From: Pedobacter sp. BMA | Lineage (GTDB): Bacteria; Bacteroidota; Bacteroidia; Sphingobacteriales; Sphingobacteriaceae | Length of the DNA stretch: 64,000 nt | Reading direction: 5' to 3' | Assembly: GCF_001027745.1 (NCBI RefSeq) | Contig: NZ_LECU01000005.1 | Coordinates: 248,001 to 312,000, forward strand | Program-made: the position numbers and the translations under genes | Part shown: one piece after another, positions 9,569-17,521 of the stretch | Position numbering within the stretch: the first letter of the stretch is position 1 | Layout: each line of letters opens with the position of its first letter | Notes under the pieces: generated by a model | The model's input: only the letters and a program-made list of their open reading frames with translations | Told to the model about the DNA's origin: nothing | Database searches by the model: none

Positions 9569-11209
9569 TTAACCTCCTTTTTCTTGCTTTGTTTGAGCTT
9601 CATTATTTGGAACAAGCCCTTTTCGCTGTAGGGGAGTAAGCCATTCGGGTGAAGTTTTAGGTCTAAAGGGATTAAAAAAGTAAAGTCCGTCTAGACTGTA
9701 TAACCTGAAGTGTTTTTTTAATCGATCGCTGAATCCTTCGTAGTTTTTGCCAGCTTGATTTGTCCACGCTGCTTCGGCGAGTGCCGCCATACGTGGAAAA
9801 AGCATATAATCCAGTTGTTGGTTTTCTACAAAAGCTTCTGTCCATAAATTGGCTTGCATTCCCCGTATTAAATTACCGGCATTTGGCAAATCTGTTACGG
9901 CCGCTCCCGGAAAATTATAAACATTTTGTACCGGAACAAAACTGCCCGACCATTTACGGCCCAGCACTTGAGATGAATCCTGAACAAAATCGAAGTATAG
10001 TGGCAAACGTGGGCAAAGTACAACCTTAAACCCTTTTTGCAGTGCCTGTTTTAAAACCTCCGGTTTGTCATGCCTCCACCAGAAAACAGTGGTTTTATCA
10101 GTACTTAACTTTCCACTAACAATCTCATCCCATGCCAATACTTCATTGTTCATATTTTTGATACTATCTGCCATTCTTTTCACAAAATAAGCTTCAACCT
10201 CTGGCAGGTCTTTAAAATTCTGCTTTTTTATCAGTTGCTGCACAGCCTCATCCTTATTCCAGTGTGCATTACCAAAATGAACTTCATCCGCACCTATATG
10301 AATCATCTGTGATGGGAAAAGCACATCGACTTCCTGCAGAATACTTGACAGGTACGCATATGTTTCCTCTTTACCCGGATTAAAAGTGAACTCCGGATAT
10401 TTGGGTGAGCCACCGCCACTGAATGCCGGATAAGCCCTGTTGGCAGCTGTGGCATGACCAGGCATATCAATTTCCGGGATTACGTCAATATACCGTTCAG
10501 CAGCATACCTGACTATTTCTTTTATTTCTTCCTGTGTGTAGTACTGAGCCTTGGCCAAAGAGTCTGTGTGATTGCCAATTCCACCCACCAGGGTTAACTT
10601 CGGATAAGCTTTAATTTCAATCCGCCAGCCTGGTTGATCAGTCAAATGCCAGTGAAACTTGTTAAGCTTATAAAAAGCCATCCAGTCTAATAGCTGCTTT
10701 ACTTTTTCCTTACCGAAAAAATGACGGGATTCATCCAGCATGATTCCACGCCAGGCGTAACGGGGATGATCTTTTATTTGCCAGCCTGAAAGGCTGATGC
10801 GACCTTTAACGACATTTTGTTGGCGGATGAGTTGGAGCAGGGAAGAAACACCTGCAAACAAACCCTGAGGGTATGATGCCTTAATTTCGATCTTATTTTC
10901 CAAAACCGAAAGCTGATAAGCCTCAGCGGGTTGTTTCACTTTGGGCGTAAGCTTCAAATGAATATAATTTGCGCTACCCTGATTACCTGTACGCAAACTT
11001 ACGGCACTATATTTCAATATCTCTGCTTGAAGATAGTGGGCTATAGCAGCCGTATTTTCATCGCCGAAAATCTGCGTGTGCTGATCAAGAATAAATGTTG
11101 AACCCAGCTGAACGGCTTCAACCGGTTTTGGGATTAGCGGTATTTGAACCTGGGCCTTTGTAAACTGGCTTGCTGTAAGCAGCGCAAAGAATAAAAATAA
11201 GTGTTTCAT
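9569..11209 (-). CDS. Beta-N-acetylhexosaminidase, glycoside hydrolase family 20
   Basis: 546 residues with a Sec signal (about 1-19). A GH20b-type N-terminal domain precedes the TIM barrel, which begins near residue 150 (RGIMLDESRHFFGKEKVKQL). The catalytic Asp-Glu pair is in HIGADEVHFG, with Glu as acid/base and Asp orienting the substrate acetamido group. A DMPGHA segment and WTEAF fit the active site. It removes terminal GlcNAc or GalNAc from chitin-type or host glycans, probably in the periplasm. It has no C-terminal binding module, so it is a compact form. No PUL neighbours (SusC/D) are visible. Confidence 0.92.
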   Translation of the reverse strand: MKHLFLFFALLTASQFTKAQVQIPLIPKPVEAVQLGSTFILDQHTQIFGDENTAAIAHYLQAEILKYSAVSLRTGNQGSANYIHLKLTPKVKQPAEAYQLSVLENKIEIKASYPQGLFAGVSSLLQLIRQQNVVKGRISLSGWQIKDHPRYAWRGIMLDESRHFFGKEKVKQLLDWMAFYKLNKFHWHLTDQPGWRIEIKAYPKLTLVGGIGNHTDSLAKAQYYTQEEIKEIVRYAAERYIDVIPEIDMPGHATAANRAYPAFSGGGSPKYPEFTFNPGKEETYAYLSSILQEVDVLFPSQMIHIGADEVHFGNAHWNKDEAVQQLIKKQNFKDLPEVEAYFVKRMADSIKNMNNEVLAWDEIVSGKLSTDKTTVFWWRHDKPEVLKQALQKGFKVVLCPRLPLYFDFVQDSSQVLGRKWSGSFVPVQNVYNFPGAAVTDLPNAGNLIRGMQANLWTEAFVENQQLDYMLFPRMAALAEAAWTNQAGKNYEGFSDRLKKHFRLYSLDGLYFFNPFRPKTSPEWLTPLQRKGLVPNNEAQTKQEKGG

Positions 11210-11409
11210 TTAATATGGTATCAATTAATGGTCCTCACTACTAATATCCCTTAGCATTAAACAATGTACTATAGGCCAAAGGAAAATTTTTCCTCCCGTC
11301 CCAAGTACCAACATGCCTGCCTGTTTTCCACAAGTCACTGCTTCAGCAATCAAGCTTGCGATTGCTTACCTTTCGTTTCAGAAAAATTTAACTTTAAGGC
11401 TACTTGTAT

Positions 11410-11775
11410 CTAAGCCTCCTCCATCGTGGCCTTATGCCGGCTTCCCCAATCCTCCAGCGCTTTAATGATAGGCTTTAATTCATATCCGATCGTCGTCAGT
11501 TCATATTCTACTCTTGGGGGTACTTCCGGATAGACTGTCCGGCTGATCATTTTGTTATCTTCCAGCTTGCGTAGTTGCAAACTTAACATTCGTTCAGTGA
11601 TATTGGGCAAACGCTTTTTCAATTCACTAAATCTCAGTTTTCCTTCCAATAGCCACGAACATATCACCAACGTCCACTGTCCACCTAGTATATTCGAAGC
11701 GTAAGCTTCCGGACATTCCTCTGCAAGCGCCTGTTTATTAGCAAAATTGGTCGATGCTGTTTTAATATCTGTCAT
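11410..11775 (-). CDS. HxlR-family transcriptional regulator
   Basis: 121 residues forming one winged-helix domain, with the family signatures CPEAYASNILGGQWTLVI, LRFSELKKRLPNITERMLS and LRKLEDNKMISR. An early Cys (C18, in EECPEAY) sits where HxlR/YodB-type proteins sense electrophiles or oxidants. It is divergent from a flavodoxin-like oxidoreductase across 92 bp that contain a 10-bp palindrome, so it probably represses that gene and itself. Confidence 0.9.
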   Translation of the reverse strand: MTDIKTASTNFANKQALAEECPEAYASNILGGQWTLVICSWLLEGKLRFSELKKRLPNITERMLSLQLRKLEDNKMISRTVYPEVPPRVEYELTTIGYELKPIIKALEDWGSRHKATMEEA

Positions 11776-11814
11776 TACTTACATTTTATATAGTACATTA
11801 CAACGGGCTGTTAA

Positions 11815-11851
11815 TATACAAAAGCTGGTTAACGGACAGTACTTTTGTATA
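11815..11851. promoter_or_regulatory. Probable HxlR operator overlapping the promoter of the oxidoreductase
   Basis: Perfect inverted repeat TATACAAAAG (11815-11824) and CTTTTGTATA (11842-11851), 17 bp apart. The right arm overlaps TACTTTTG (11840-11847), a TAnnTTTG-type -7 box for the rightward gene, whose ATG is at 11868. Binding here would block transcription. Palindrome and box are seen; the link to the adjacent HxlR protein is inferred. Confidence 0.55.
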
Positions 11852-11867
11852 AAATAATTTTGAAAAA

Positions 11868-12398
11868 ATGCAAACACTAGTCATTGTTACCCATCCAGAT
11901 ATCGAAAATTCACTGGTTAATAAAAGGTGGATTCAGGAGCTCAATAAATTTCCTGATCGATACGCTGTTCACCAGCTTCACGAGGCTTATCCGAATGGAA
12001 AGATAGATGTTGTGGCTGAACAAAAGCTCATTGAGCAATATGATAAAATCGTTTTTCAGTTTCCCTATTATTGGTTTAACAGTCCGTGGTTCCTGAAGAA
12101 ATGGCTTGATGAGGTATTAACCCATGGATGGGCATATGGAAGTAAGAGTGGCTACCCAATATCAGGAAAGAAGGTTACGCTTGCTATATCATTAGGGGTT
12201 GATGAAGAGGAGTTGAGCAACACAGGAAAATATAGATACCCTTTAAAAGAACTTACGCGACCATTTGAACTTAGTTTCGAATATGTCAGGGCAGACTATC
12301 GCCCGATATTTGCTTACTATGGAATTGAATATAATTCATCGAAAGAAAGCATAGAAAAAAGTGTAAAACTATATATAGAATTCTTAAATGCGCTGTAG
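11868..12398 (+). CDS. NAD(P)H-dependent oxidoreductase, flavodoxin-like fold (NQO1/MdaB/KefF type)
   Basis: 176 residues in the flavodoxin_2 family: TLVIVTHPDIENSLVNKRW at the start, the quinone-reductase segment IVFQFPYYWFNSPWFLKKWL, and GWAYG followed by GKKVTLAISLG. The protein probably uses FMN or FAD to reduce quinones by two electrons, avoiding semiquinone radicals. It is controlled, by inference, by the divergent HxlR regulator, a pairing commonly seen for quinone and electrophile stress. Length is normal. Confidence 0.87.
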   Translation: MQTLVIVTHPDIENSLVNKRWIQELNKFPDRYAVHQLHEAYPNGKIDVVAEQKLIEQYDKIVFQFPYYWFNSPWFLKKWLDEVLTHGWAYGSKSGYPISGKKVTLAISLGVDEEELSNTGKYRYPLKELTRPFELSFEYVRADYRPIFAYYGIEYNSSKESIEKSVKLYIEFLNAL

Positions 12399-12476
12399 AT
12401 AAGTACTGGCAAACTTTACGATATTTACGGCGGAGCCATTATTTATGTTCACAAGTGGTAACTCAAACTGAAAAGT

Positions 12477-13298
12477 ATGTCCAAGAAATTCACGATCATA
12501 ATCCTATTTTCAATGCTATTTTCCTTTGCAGGTGCACAGCCTGTTGTACTCCGGTCTACCGGGATCCATAAAGCTTTTCAGCTCTCTATTTACCCCGGCG
12601 CCGATGGTAAAGGGGCTTTTGTGCAATATCTTGGCCAACATGGTTTTATACCTTTGAAGTTAAAAAGCAGAGTGGCAAAAGGTGGCGTATCAAAAGTAGT
12701 TTACGTTTGGGACGAGGTAATTGATGGGAAGGCGACCGGCAGCTATGGATTGAGTATGGAAGCTGGAAGTTCATCAACAGCATGGTATAAGCGTAATAAG
12801 GATAACAAAATTTTTAAGCTTGAGACAGCTACAAATAGGAATATTACTACCACACTGGATAAATACCTGCTTCATGGCACATTGATCTCATTCAGTCATA
12901 GCACAAATAAGCCGTTGCTTTTTAGCTATCCAGATGGCAGTTCAAAACTTAAGCAGCTGCCCGACTTTGATCAACCAGATCCGCTTCGCATGGGTACTAT
13001 AGCCGATTATAATTTTGATGGCTATGATGATGTGGCATTTTCCATTCCCGATGCCGGAATGGGTGTGTACAGAATATTCAGTATTTATCTGTACCATCCT
13101 TCGTCGAAAAGGTTTGAGGCCCTGAATGATCCTGATCATCCTAAAGCCAGTTGCGCTGGTCTGTGTGACGTAACCTTAAATCAAAAAAACAAATTATTGT
13201 ATACCTCCTGCCGCGGCGGTGCAAACTGGTGGAAAGATGTTTACCGGTATTCAGATCATAATACCTTGATATGGTTAAAGTCAGAAAAGTTAAATTAA
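12477..13298 (+). CDS. Secreted protein with an FG-GAP-like C-terminal segment (XAC2610-like)
   Basis: 273 residues with a Sec signal (about 1-20, ending FSFAGA). The C-terminal half contains DYNFDGYDDVAFSIPDAG, an Asp-rich calcium-binding pattern seen in FG-GAP/VCBS and XAC2610-type proteins, and two late Cys residues (SCAGLC) that may form a disulphide. No enzyme motif is visible. It probably acts in the periplasm or at the surface. Function unknown. Confidence 0.6.
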   Translation: MSKKFTIIILFSMLFSFAGAQPVVLRSTGIHKAFQLSIYPGADGKGAFVQYLGQHGFIPLKLKSRVAKGGVSKVVYVWDEVIDGKATGSYGLSMEAGSSSTAWYKRNKDNKIFKLETATNRNITTTLDKYLLHGTLISFSHSTNKPLLFSYPDGSSKLKQLPDFDQPDPLRMGTIADYNFDGYDDVAFSIPDAGMGVYRIFSIYLYHPSSKRFEALNDPDHPKASCAGLCDVTLNQKNKLLYTSCRGGANWWKDVYRYSDHNTLIWLKSEKLN

Positions 13299-13396
13299 AA
13301 ACTTTTAAAATCTGGAACGATTAGGTATAGCGGGTTAAAGTATAGAATTAAACAAAAAAATGACTACAGCTATTTTATTTTTCAGAGTTTAAGTTA

Positions 13397-13404
13397 TACC
13401 TTTG
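13397..13404 (+). promoter_or_regulatory. -7 promoter box for the structured RNA
   Basis: TACCTTTG fits TAnnTTTG and ends six bases before the first hairpin arm at 13410, which is where transcription would be expected to begin. The -33 region is T-rich without a clear TTG. Confidence 0.5.
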
Positions 13405-13408
13405 ATAC

Positions 13409-13500
13409 CGCAAGGGGTGAGAGCCTTGCATCAATCATAAGATTGAGAGCGTTAATTTAGATTAGAGACCGTATCCGGAGGGTACGGTCTTTATTTTTTA
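13409..13500 (+). ncRNA. Candidate small structured RNA, about 90 nt, three hairpins
   Basis: Three consecutive hairpins fill an intergenic region without an ORF. Hairpin 1 is GCAAGG (13410-13415) with CCTTGC (13424-13429) around an 8-nt loop. Hairpin 2 is TCAATC (13431-13436) with GATTGA (13441-13446) around ATAA. Hairpin 3 (13466-13490) pairs AGACCGTATCC with GGGTACGGTCT (one G-U) and is followed by TTTATTTTTT, a good intrinsic terminator. A TAnnTTTG box lies just upstream. This layout is what a stand-alone sRNA looks like. I recognise no Rfam family. Target and expression are unknown. Confidence 0.6.
13466..13500 (+). terminator. Intrinsic terminator of the small RNA
   Basis: An 11-bp stem including one G-U pair, a GGA loop (13477-13479) and a T-rich tail TTTATTTTTT point to termination on the plus strand. 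The minus strand lacks a comparable T-tract, so it does not serve the gene at 13517. Confidence 0.75.
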
Positions 13501-13516
13501 ATTAACTTTTGCTTAT

Positions 13517-13831
13517 CTATCCCTTTTCCTGACTTACCCCTATTGCATTTGCTTTCCAAAGTATATATCCAAGGCGGCCGCATAGTTCAGCCACATGGTA
13601 TTCTATATCAGCTGGAACATCATTTACAATGCGGAAGCGAATTTTGAACTTAGGATTATAACTCAGGTAGATTACCAGATCATCAGAAGAAAATCCTCTG
13701 CCCGACAATGTCTTTAAATGTACATCCTGTAATTCAGTTGCTGCACGCTTCAAACGGTCGTTCATCACTTTGGCAAGGGCTTTTTCAGGCTTAAAATCAG
13801 TTTCGAAGATGGGAAGAACTGTTACTGTCAT
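13517..13831 (-). CDS. Small protein of unknown function, paralogue A
   Basis: 104 residues, no signal or membrane segment. It aligns without gaps with the neighbouring 100-residue protein for about 93 residues, sharing RLKRAATELQD, the SYN-K-KIR core and CGRLGYILWK. Mixed alpha/beta with charged N-terminal helix. The strict conservation of RLKRAATELQD and CGRLGYILWK marks them as important surfaces. I recognise no family. It lies downstream of its paralogue, 131 bp apart. Confidence 0.75.
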   Translation of the reverse strand: MTVTVLPIFETDFKPEKALAKVMNDRLKRAATELQDVHLKTLSGRGFSSDDLVIYLSYNPKFKIRFRIVNDVPADIEYHVAELCGRLGYILWKANAIGVSQEKG

Positions 13832-13962
13832 GCAGCAAAAATATCAGGATATCGGACACTAACAAGTGAATTTCCTTAAGCGATTGGAAATGAGCGAAAA
13901 TAATTTCAGCAATATAACACCTCCAATCTAAAACTGCGCCCAAATACGCTAATTGAGATTCT

Positions 13963-14265
13963 CTAGTAATGGGCAGGAACCATCGACTTCCATAAAATAT
14001 AACCTAGTCTGCCACATCGTTCTGCAACAAAACCTTCAATATTGGCTGGCACGGCCGTTAAAATATGATAGCGGATTTTATATTTTGAATTATAACTGAT
14101 GTGGATGAGCAGTTCGTCAATGGCAAACCTTTTTTGAGAGAGAAGGACCAGATGAAAATCCTGAAGTTCGGTTGCAGCACGCTTCAGCCGGCTGTTCATG
14201 ATCTTTGCGAGTGCCTGATCCTGCAAGAAATCTGTCTCTTCTATAGCTTTTACCATAACCTTCAT
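13963..14265 (-). CDS. Small protein of unknown function, paralogue B
   Basis: 100 residues, probably cytosolic, and a clear paralogue of the product of 13517-13831 (roughly 60% identical by eye). Differences cluster at the N-terminus and in the middle loop (LLSQKRFAIDELLIH versus TLSGRGFSSDDLVIY). Tandem duplication followed by divergence is the simplest reading. Function unknown. Confidence 0.75.
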   Translation of the reverse strand: MKVMVKAIEETDFLQDQALAKIMNSRLKRAATELQDFHLVLLSQKRFAIDELLIHISYNSKYKIRYHILTAVPANIEGFVAERCGRLGYILWKSMVPAHY

Positions 14266-14419
14266 GTAACAAAATTACCATCTTTAATTCCATCTGCAAG
14301 CTACTTTTTTTAAGTGGCTGCTAAAGAGAATCAATAGTTTTGCACACCGGTCAAAACATGCAAAATAGACCATTCTCTACCGCTTTTTTTGATTGGTAAA
14401 GTGTTCCCCGATTTCCCGG

Positions 14420-14443
14420 GGATCAGGAATTTTTTCCTGATCC
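14420..14443. repeat. 10-bp inverted repeat downstream of the DUF2383 gene
   Basis: GGATCAGGAA (14420-14429) and TTCCTGATCC (14434-14443) around TTTT. No T-tract follows on either strand, so it is not a standard terminator. It may still shield the 3' end of the leftward transcript. The remaining part of 14266-14507 holds nothing else I can identify. Confidence 0.55.
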
Positions 14444-14507
14444 GGTTTATCCCAGTTGGCTATCATGTCTTTACTGTCATAGCTGATGGAGTATGGACGA
14501 CAGGTTT

Positions 14508-14975
14508 TTACAAATTGTTAAGGCCTTCGAGGCGCCCGCGGTAGGTTTCAATTTCATTTAACGCTTCGCGGATGGCGGTTCTTTGTTTTTGTAGCAGTTC
14601 TATGTGATCGGCATGAATAGCCTGGTCATCGAGTGCGGCGTCGAATTTTTCAATTGCTGCTTTTTCTCCGGTTTCTATGGCGCTTAAAATAGCGATGTCA
14701 TCCTTGCTGCTTAATGCCTGCTTGATGTCTATCCAGGTGCGGTGTAGTGCGCCCAGTATGCCACCACTCTCATTTTCTGAATGTCCGCCATGCTGGGTAA
14801 TGTGAGCCGTTAATTCGTTTGCATAGGCCTCGCGCTGTGTGGCAAAACCGGTAAACAGGCTTTTTAGTTCTGGGCTATCTGTGGTTTCAGCGGCAGAATA
14901 GTAGCCTTCTTTACCGTCATTTAAAATATTGATTAATCCTTTCAGGTCACTGATGATTTCATTATTATTTTCCAT
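14508..14975 (-). CDS. PA2169-family four-helix-bundle protein (DUF2383)
   Basis: 155 residues, all-helical, with the family pattern INILNDGKEGYYSAAETTDS near the start, then a ferritin-like bundle (FATQREAYANELTAHI and AIETGEKAAIEKFDAAL). Related proteins carry candidate metal-binding Glu/His and are often stress-induced. Its biochemical role is unknown. A single gene with long intergenic spaces on both sides. Confidence 0.88.
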   Translation of the reverse strand: MENNNEIISDLKGLINILNDGKEGYYSAAETTDSPELKSLFTGFATQREAYANELTAHITQHGGHSENESGGILGALHRTWIDIKQALSSKDDIAILSAIETGEKAAIEKFDAALDDQAIHADHIELLQKQRTAIREALNEIETYRGRLEGLNNL

Positions 14976-15170
14976 GGTATATCATAAATTTATTTCTTTA
15001 CTAACCAGGCAAACAGGTAAAAGGTTTGGGAGTTGAGCTTTGAAGTGACGGTTTCGTAGGTCAGCTTTAGTCGCAGGTGCAAATTTCCAGATGAGATATC
15101 AGTCTTGTGCCTAAATTAACATCTATTGAACCATTGGCCTTTTAGGTTGTTTTCCAGGGATAAAAGCGAT

Positions 15171-15290
15171 ATGATGAGCGATGCAAAAGATAAACAGCCG
15201 CAGGAGTGGGAAGAAAACGACGAAAACAAGCCAACTGGGAATTGCAATAAGCAACTTACAGGCCTAAGGTGTGACTTGAGCACCTGTTGA
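15171..15290 (+). CDS. Possible 39-residue small ORF
   Basis: An ATG ATG start at 15171 with AGGGATAAAAG ahead gives a hydrophilic peptide opening MMSDAKDKQPQEWEENDENK and containing three Cys residues (NC, RC and a C-terminal TC). It lies in the otherwise empty 355-bp gap 14976-15331. It may be chance. The purine-rich spacer and acidic composition are the only support. Confidence 0.2.
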   Translation: MMSDAKDKQPQEWEENDENKPTGNCNKQLTGLRCDLSTC

Positions 15291-15331
15291 AATATGTAAC
15301 AGATAAATGATAAAAATAAGATTTAAAAAAG

Positions 15332-16039
15332 ATGAAAAATAAAACACCAAAAGTAATCTGCCTGATGATGACTTCTTTGGATGGAAAGATACTGGGAGAG
15401 AAATGGGGCAAAAGCAAACCCGTGGAACTGCTCAAAGAAAGTTTTGAAAAGGTACATGAGCGCATCGGTATCGGCGCATGGATTGTGGGGCGCAAAACCA
15501 TGGAAAAGGATTTTACAAATTACGCCAGACCGGTGATCCGCAAAACCAAGGAAAGTATCCCCAGGACCGATTTTGTGGCCCGCAAAAACGCTAACACCTT
15601 TGCCATTGCCCTGGACGGAAAGGGGAAGCTAGGGTGGATAAAACCGGACATGCAGGGCGATCATGTCATTACGATCCTGACCGAACAGGTCAAAGATGGC
15701 TATCTTGCACAGCTACAGAAAATCGGCGTATCTTATATTTTTGCCGGGAAGAAGCAGGTTAACCTGGAGACTGCTCTGGAGAAACTGCGCAGCCTGTTCG
15801 ACATCAAAAAGCTTATGCTGGAAGGTGGCGGCCACCTCAACGGCAGCTTTTTAAATGAAGGGCTGATCGATGAATTCCATCAGTTGCTCCTGCCCCTTGC
15901 CGACGGTAGCACCGAAAATTCTTCGGTATTTGAGATAGACGAAAAAGTAAAGAAAGCCAAATCCACTTTGTTAAAGCTCACTCAGGTCAAAAAGATTGAA
16001 CATGATGTGCTCTGGATAAAGTATATGAGAAAGAAGTAA
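15332..16039 (+). CDS. RibD C-terminal-domain (dihydrofolate reductase-like) reductase
   Basis: 235 residues in the RibD_C fold: KVICLMMTSLDGKILG at the start, GAWIVGRKTMEKDF for nucleotide contact, and MLEGGGHLNGSFLNEGLIDE, the hallmark NADPH-binding Gly-rich turn near 170. It lacks the deaminase half of RibD, so it is a stand-alone reductase acting on an unknown, probably pterin- or pyrimidine-like compound. A strong hairpin terminator follows. Confidence 0.87.
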   Translation: MKNKTPKVICLMMTSLDGKILGEKWGKSKPVELLKESFEKVHERIGIGAWIVGRKTMEKDFTNYARPVIRKTKESIPRTDFVARKNANTFAIALDGKGKLGWIKPDMQGDHVITILTEQVKDGYLAQLQKIGVSYIFAGKKQVNLETALEKLRSLFDIKKLMLEGGGHLNGSFLNEGLIDEFHQLLLPLADGSTENSSVFEIDEKVKKAKSTLLKLTQVKKIEHDVLWIKYMRKK

Positions 16040-16081
16040 AAACCTTTTTGCGCGTTATCAATAACAGGTTGCTTTTAACTT

Positions 16082-16116
16082 AATAGCAGCGCCGATTGGC
16101 GCTGCTATTTAATTTT
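16082..16116 (+). terminator. Intrinsic terminator after the RibD-type reductase
   Basis: A perfect 12-bp stem, AATAGCAGCGCC (16082-16093) with GGCGCTGCTATT (16098-16109) around GATT, is followed by TAATTTTTAG. It may also work weakly for the convergent hydrolase at 16131. Confidence 0.8.
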
Positions 16117-16130
16117 TAGCATGCGATGTT

Positions 16131-16967
16131 TTAGCTCCGGGAAATAAAATCTATCAGATCAGCATTTAAACGGTCTTTTGCAGTAATGAAAAGTCCATGC
16201 GGTTCCCCTTCATAAACGATATACTCTGCTTCAGGGAGTAACTGGGCCGCTTGTTCACCGGTCGCTTTGATCGGCACGGTCTGGTCTTCATCGCCGTGAA
16301 TGATGAGGGTTGGTACATTGATCGTTTTCATTTCCCCCCGTAAATCCGTCGAAGAAAAAGCTGCCGCGCAGCCAAGAGTCGATTTCAGCGTTGCCTGCAT
16401 GGCAATATTCAGATCGGTAGCCAGTCTTTCACTGCTTACCGGTTTATTAAGCAGTCCCTGTCCATAAAACTGTTTGGTAAACGTGCCCAGAAATCCCGGA
16501 CGATCTGCTATGAGGCCAGCGGCGATCTCATCAATCTTTTCCTGGGGCACTCCGTCCGGATTGTCTGCGGTCTGTAGCATGTATGGCGCAATGGAGCTGA
16601 TCAGGATGGCTTTGGCAATACCCTTTCCGCCATGACGGCTAAAGTAACGCACCACTTCCCCTCCGCCCATCGAAAATCCGGCCAATACCGCATCTTCCAG
16701 CTTTAACTCTTCAATTACCGCTTTGAGATCATCGGCGAGGGTATCATAATCGTAACCATCCAGGGGTTTATCGGATTTACCGAATCCTCTGCGGTCGTAA
16801 CTGATTACGCGAAAGCCCGCATCAGTCAAGGCAGCAGACTGGTAGTCCCACATCTGGTGATCCAAGGGCCAGCCATGGACGAGAATCACTGGACGGCCTT
16901 TTCCAAGGTCCTGGTAATGGATACTGACTTCTTCTCCGCTAGCGGATGCGGTTTTGATAAATTTCAT
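16131..16967 (-). CDS. Alpha/beta hydrolase, non-haem chloroperoxidase type
   Basis: 278 residues. HGWPLDHQMW forms the oxyanion region, GFSMGGGE carries the nucleophile Ser (near residue 97), Asp and His come from IHGDEDQTVP and EGEPHGLF. This is the cofactor-free haloperoxidase/perhydrolase branch, in which the natural reaction is usually ester or lactone hydrolysis. The start ATG at 16967 is the only sensible one. Probably cytosolic. Confidence 0.9.
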   Translation of the reverse strand: MKFIKTASASGEEVSIHYQDLGKGRPVILVHGWPLDHQMWDYQSAALTDAGFRVISYDRRGFGKSDKPLDGYDYDTLADDLKAVIEELKLEDAVLAGFSMGGGEVVRYFSRHGGKGIAKAILISSIAPYMLQTADNPDGVPQEKIDEIAAGLIADRPGFLGTFTKQFYGQGLLNKPVSSERLATDLNIAMQATLKSTLGCAAAFSSTDLRGEMKTINVPTLIIHGDEDQTVPIKATGEQAAQLLPEAEYIVYEGEPHGLFITAKDRLNADLIDFISRS

Positions 16968-17067
16968 AGGTTTTTATTTTGATGTTAATGTTTCCTTAAA
17001 ACAAGCGTACTGAGGGAGATGTTCTCTGAAAAAACACTTCTGTTGGTTTTAAGGGACCGCTAAACCA

Positions 17068-17096
17068 AAAAAGACCTCGCTACTTCGAGGCCTTCC
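17068..17096 (-). terminator. Hairpin with T-tract, minus strand
   Basis: On the minus strand CCTCG and CGAGG (arms extendable by a G-U pair) enclose AAGTAG and are followed by TCTTTTTTGG. It lies past a first terminator at 17158, so it may act as a second stop for the leftward peptide gene. Confidence 0.6.
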
Positions 17097-17157
17097 GTGA
17101 AATTAATTAATAAAGTAGTTCGATGCAGTTAGATAGACATGTCGCTAAAACTAAAAA

Positions 17158-17179
17158 GGAAGCACTTTGCAGTGCTTCC
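17158..17179 (-). terminator. Intrinsic terminator after the double-glycine peptide gene
   Basis: Arms GGAAGCACT (17158-17166) and AGTGCTTCC (17171-17179) with a 4-nt loop. On the minus strand it is followed by TTTTTAGTTTTAG. It ends the transcript of the peptide gene, whose stop is 25 bp before. Confidence 0.8.
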
Positions 17180-17203
17180 CATCCTATCATGACCCGTTAT
17201 GGA

Positions 17204-17437
17204 TTATGATTTAAGGCTATCAAAGATACCAGCTAAGCTGCCACCAATGTTATTACCTAATGAGAACGAGGTACTGCTGGACTCATCTCCATCCTGTGTA
17301 GAATTAGAAAATGATAACAGATTGCCGATATTCAGCGCACCGCCCAAACCACCAGAACTTGCGGAGTCATTGTTACCAAAAATTCCACCACCGTTAATTT
17401 CTTTCATTTCGTTTAAATTCAATTCTTGCATTTTCAT
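17204..17437 (-). CDS. Double-glycine leader peptide (bacteriocin-like)
   Basis: 77 residues. The N-terminus MQELNLNEMKEINGG is a classic double-glycine leader: amphipathic, acidic, ending in Gly-Gly, the cut site of C39-peptidase transporters. The mature part (about 58-60 residues) is Gly/Ser/Asn-rich, opening GIFGNNDSASSGGLGG and ending SLAGIFDSLKS, with no Cys. ATG is at 17437, with a second Met two codons later. No C39 transporter or immunity gene is in the window. Precursors of this shape are called class II bacteriocin-like in Bacteroidota, but killing activity is not shown by sequence. Confidence 0.75.
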   Translation of the reverse strand: MKMQELNLNEMKEINGGGIFGNNDSASSGGLGGALNIGNLLSFSNSTQDGDESSSTSFSLGNNIGGSLAGIFDSLKS

Positions 17438-17521
17438 AATTTCAAGTTTTAAATGTTGCCTACTCTGTTATAGATTTTCAGCTGATTCTGTTTCCGGTTT
17501 TTAACCGTCGTTTGATATTAT

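Noticed and set aside
13471-13500. Terminator hairpin as serving the leftward gene at 13517
   Set aside because: The T-tail is on the plus strand only.
14420-14443. Hairpin as an intrinsic terminator
   Set aside because: No T-run on either strand; kept only as an inverted repeat.
17199-17504. Rightward ORF of 101 codons antisense to the double-glycine peptide gene
   Set aside because: It is a mirror of the peptide gene and its terminator; Pro/Leu-rich with no family, while the minus-strand product has a clear leader.
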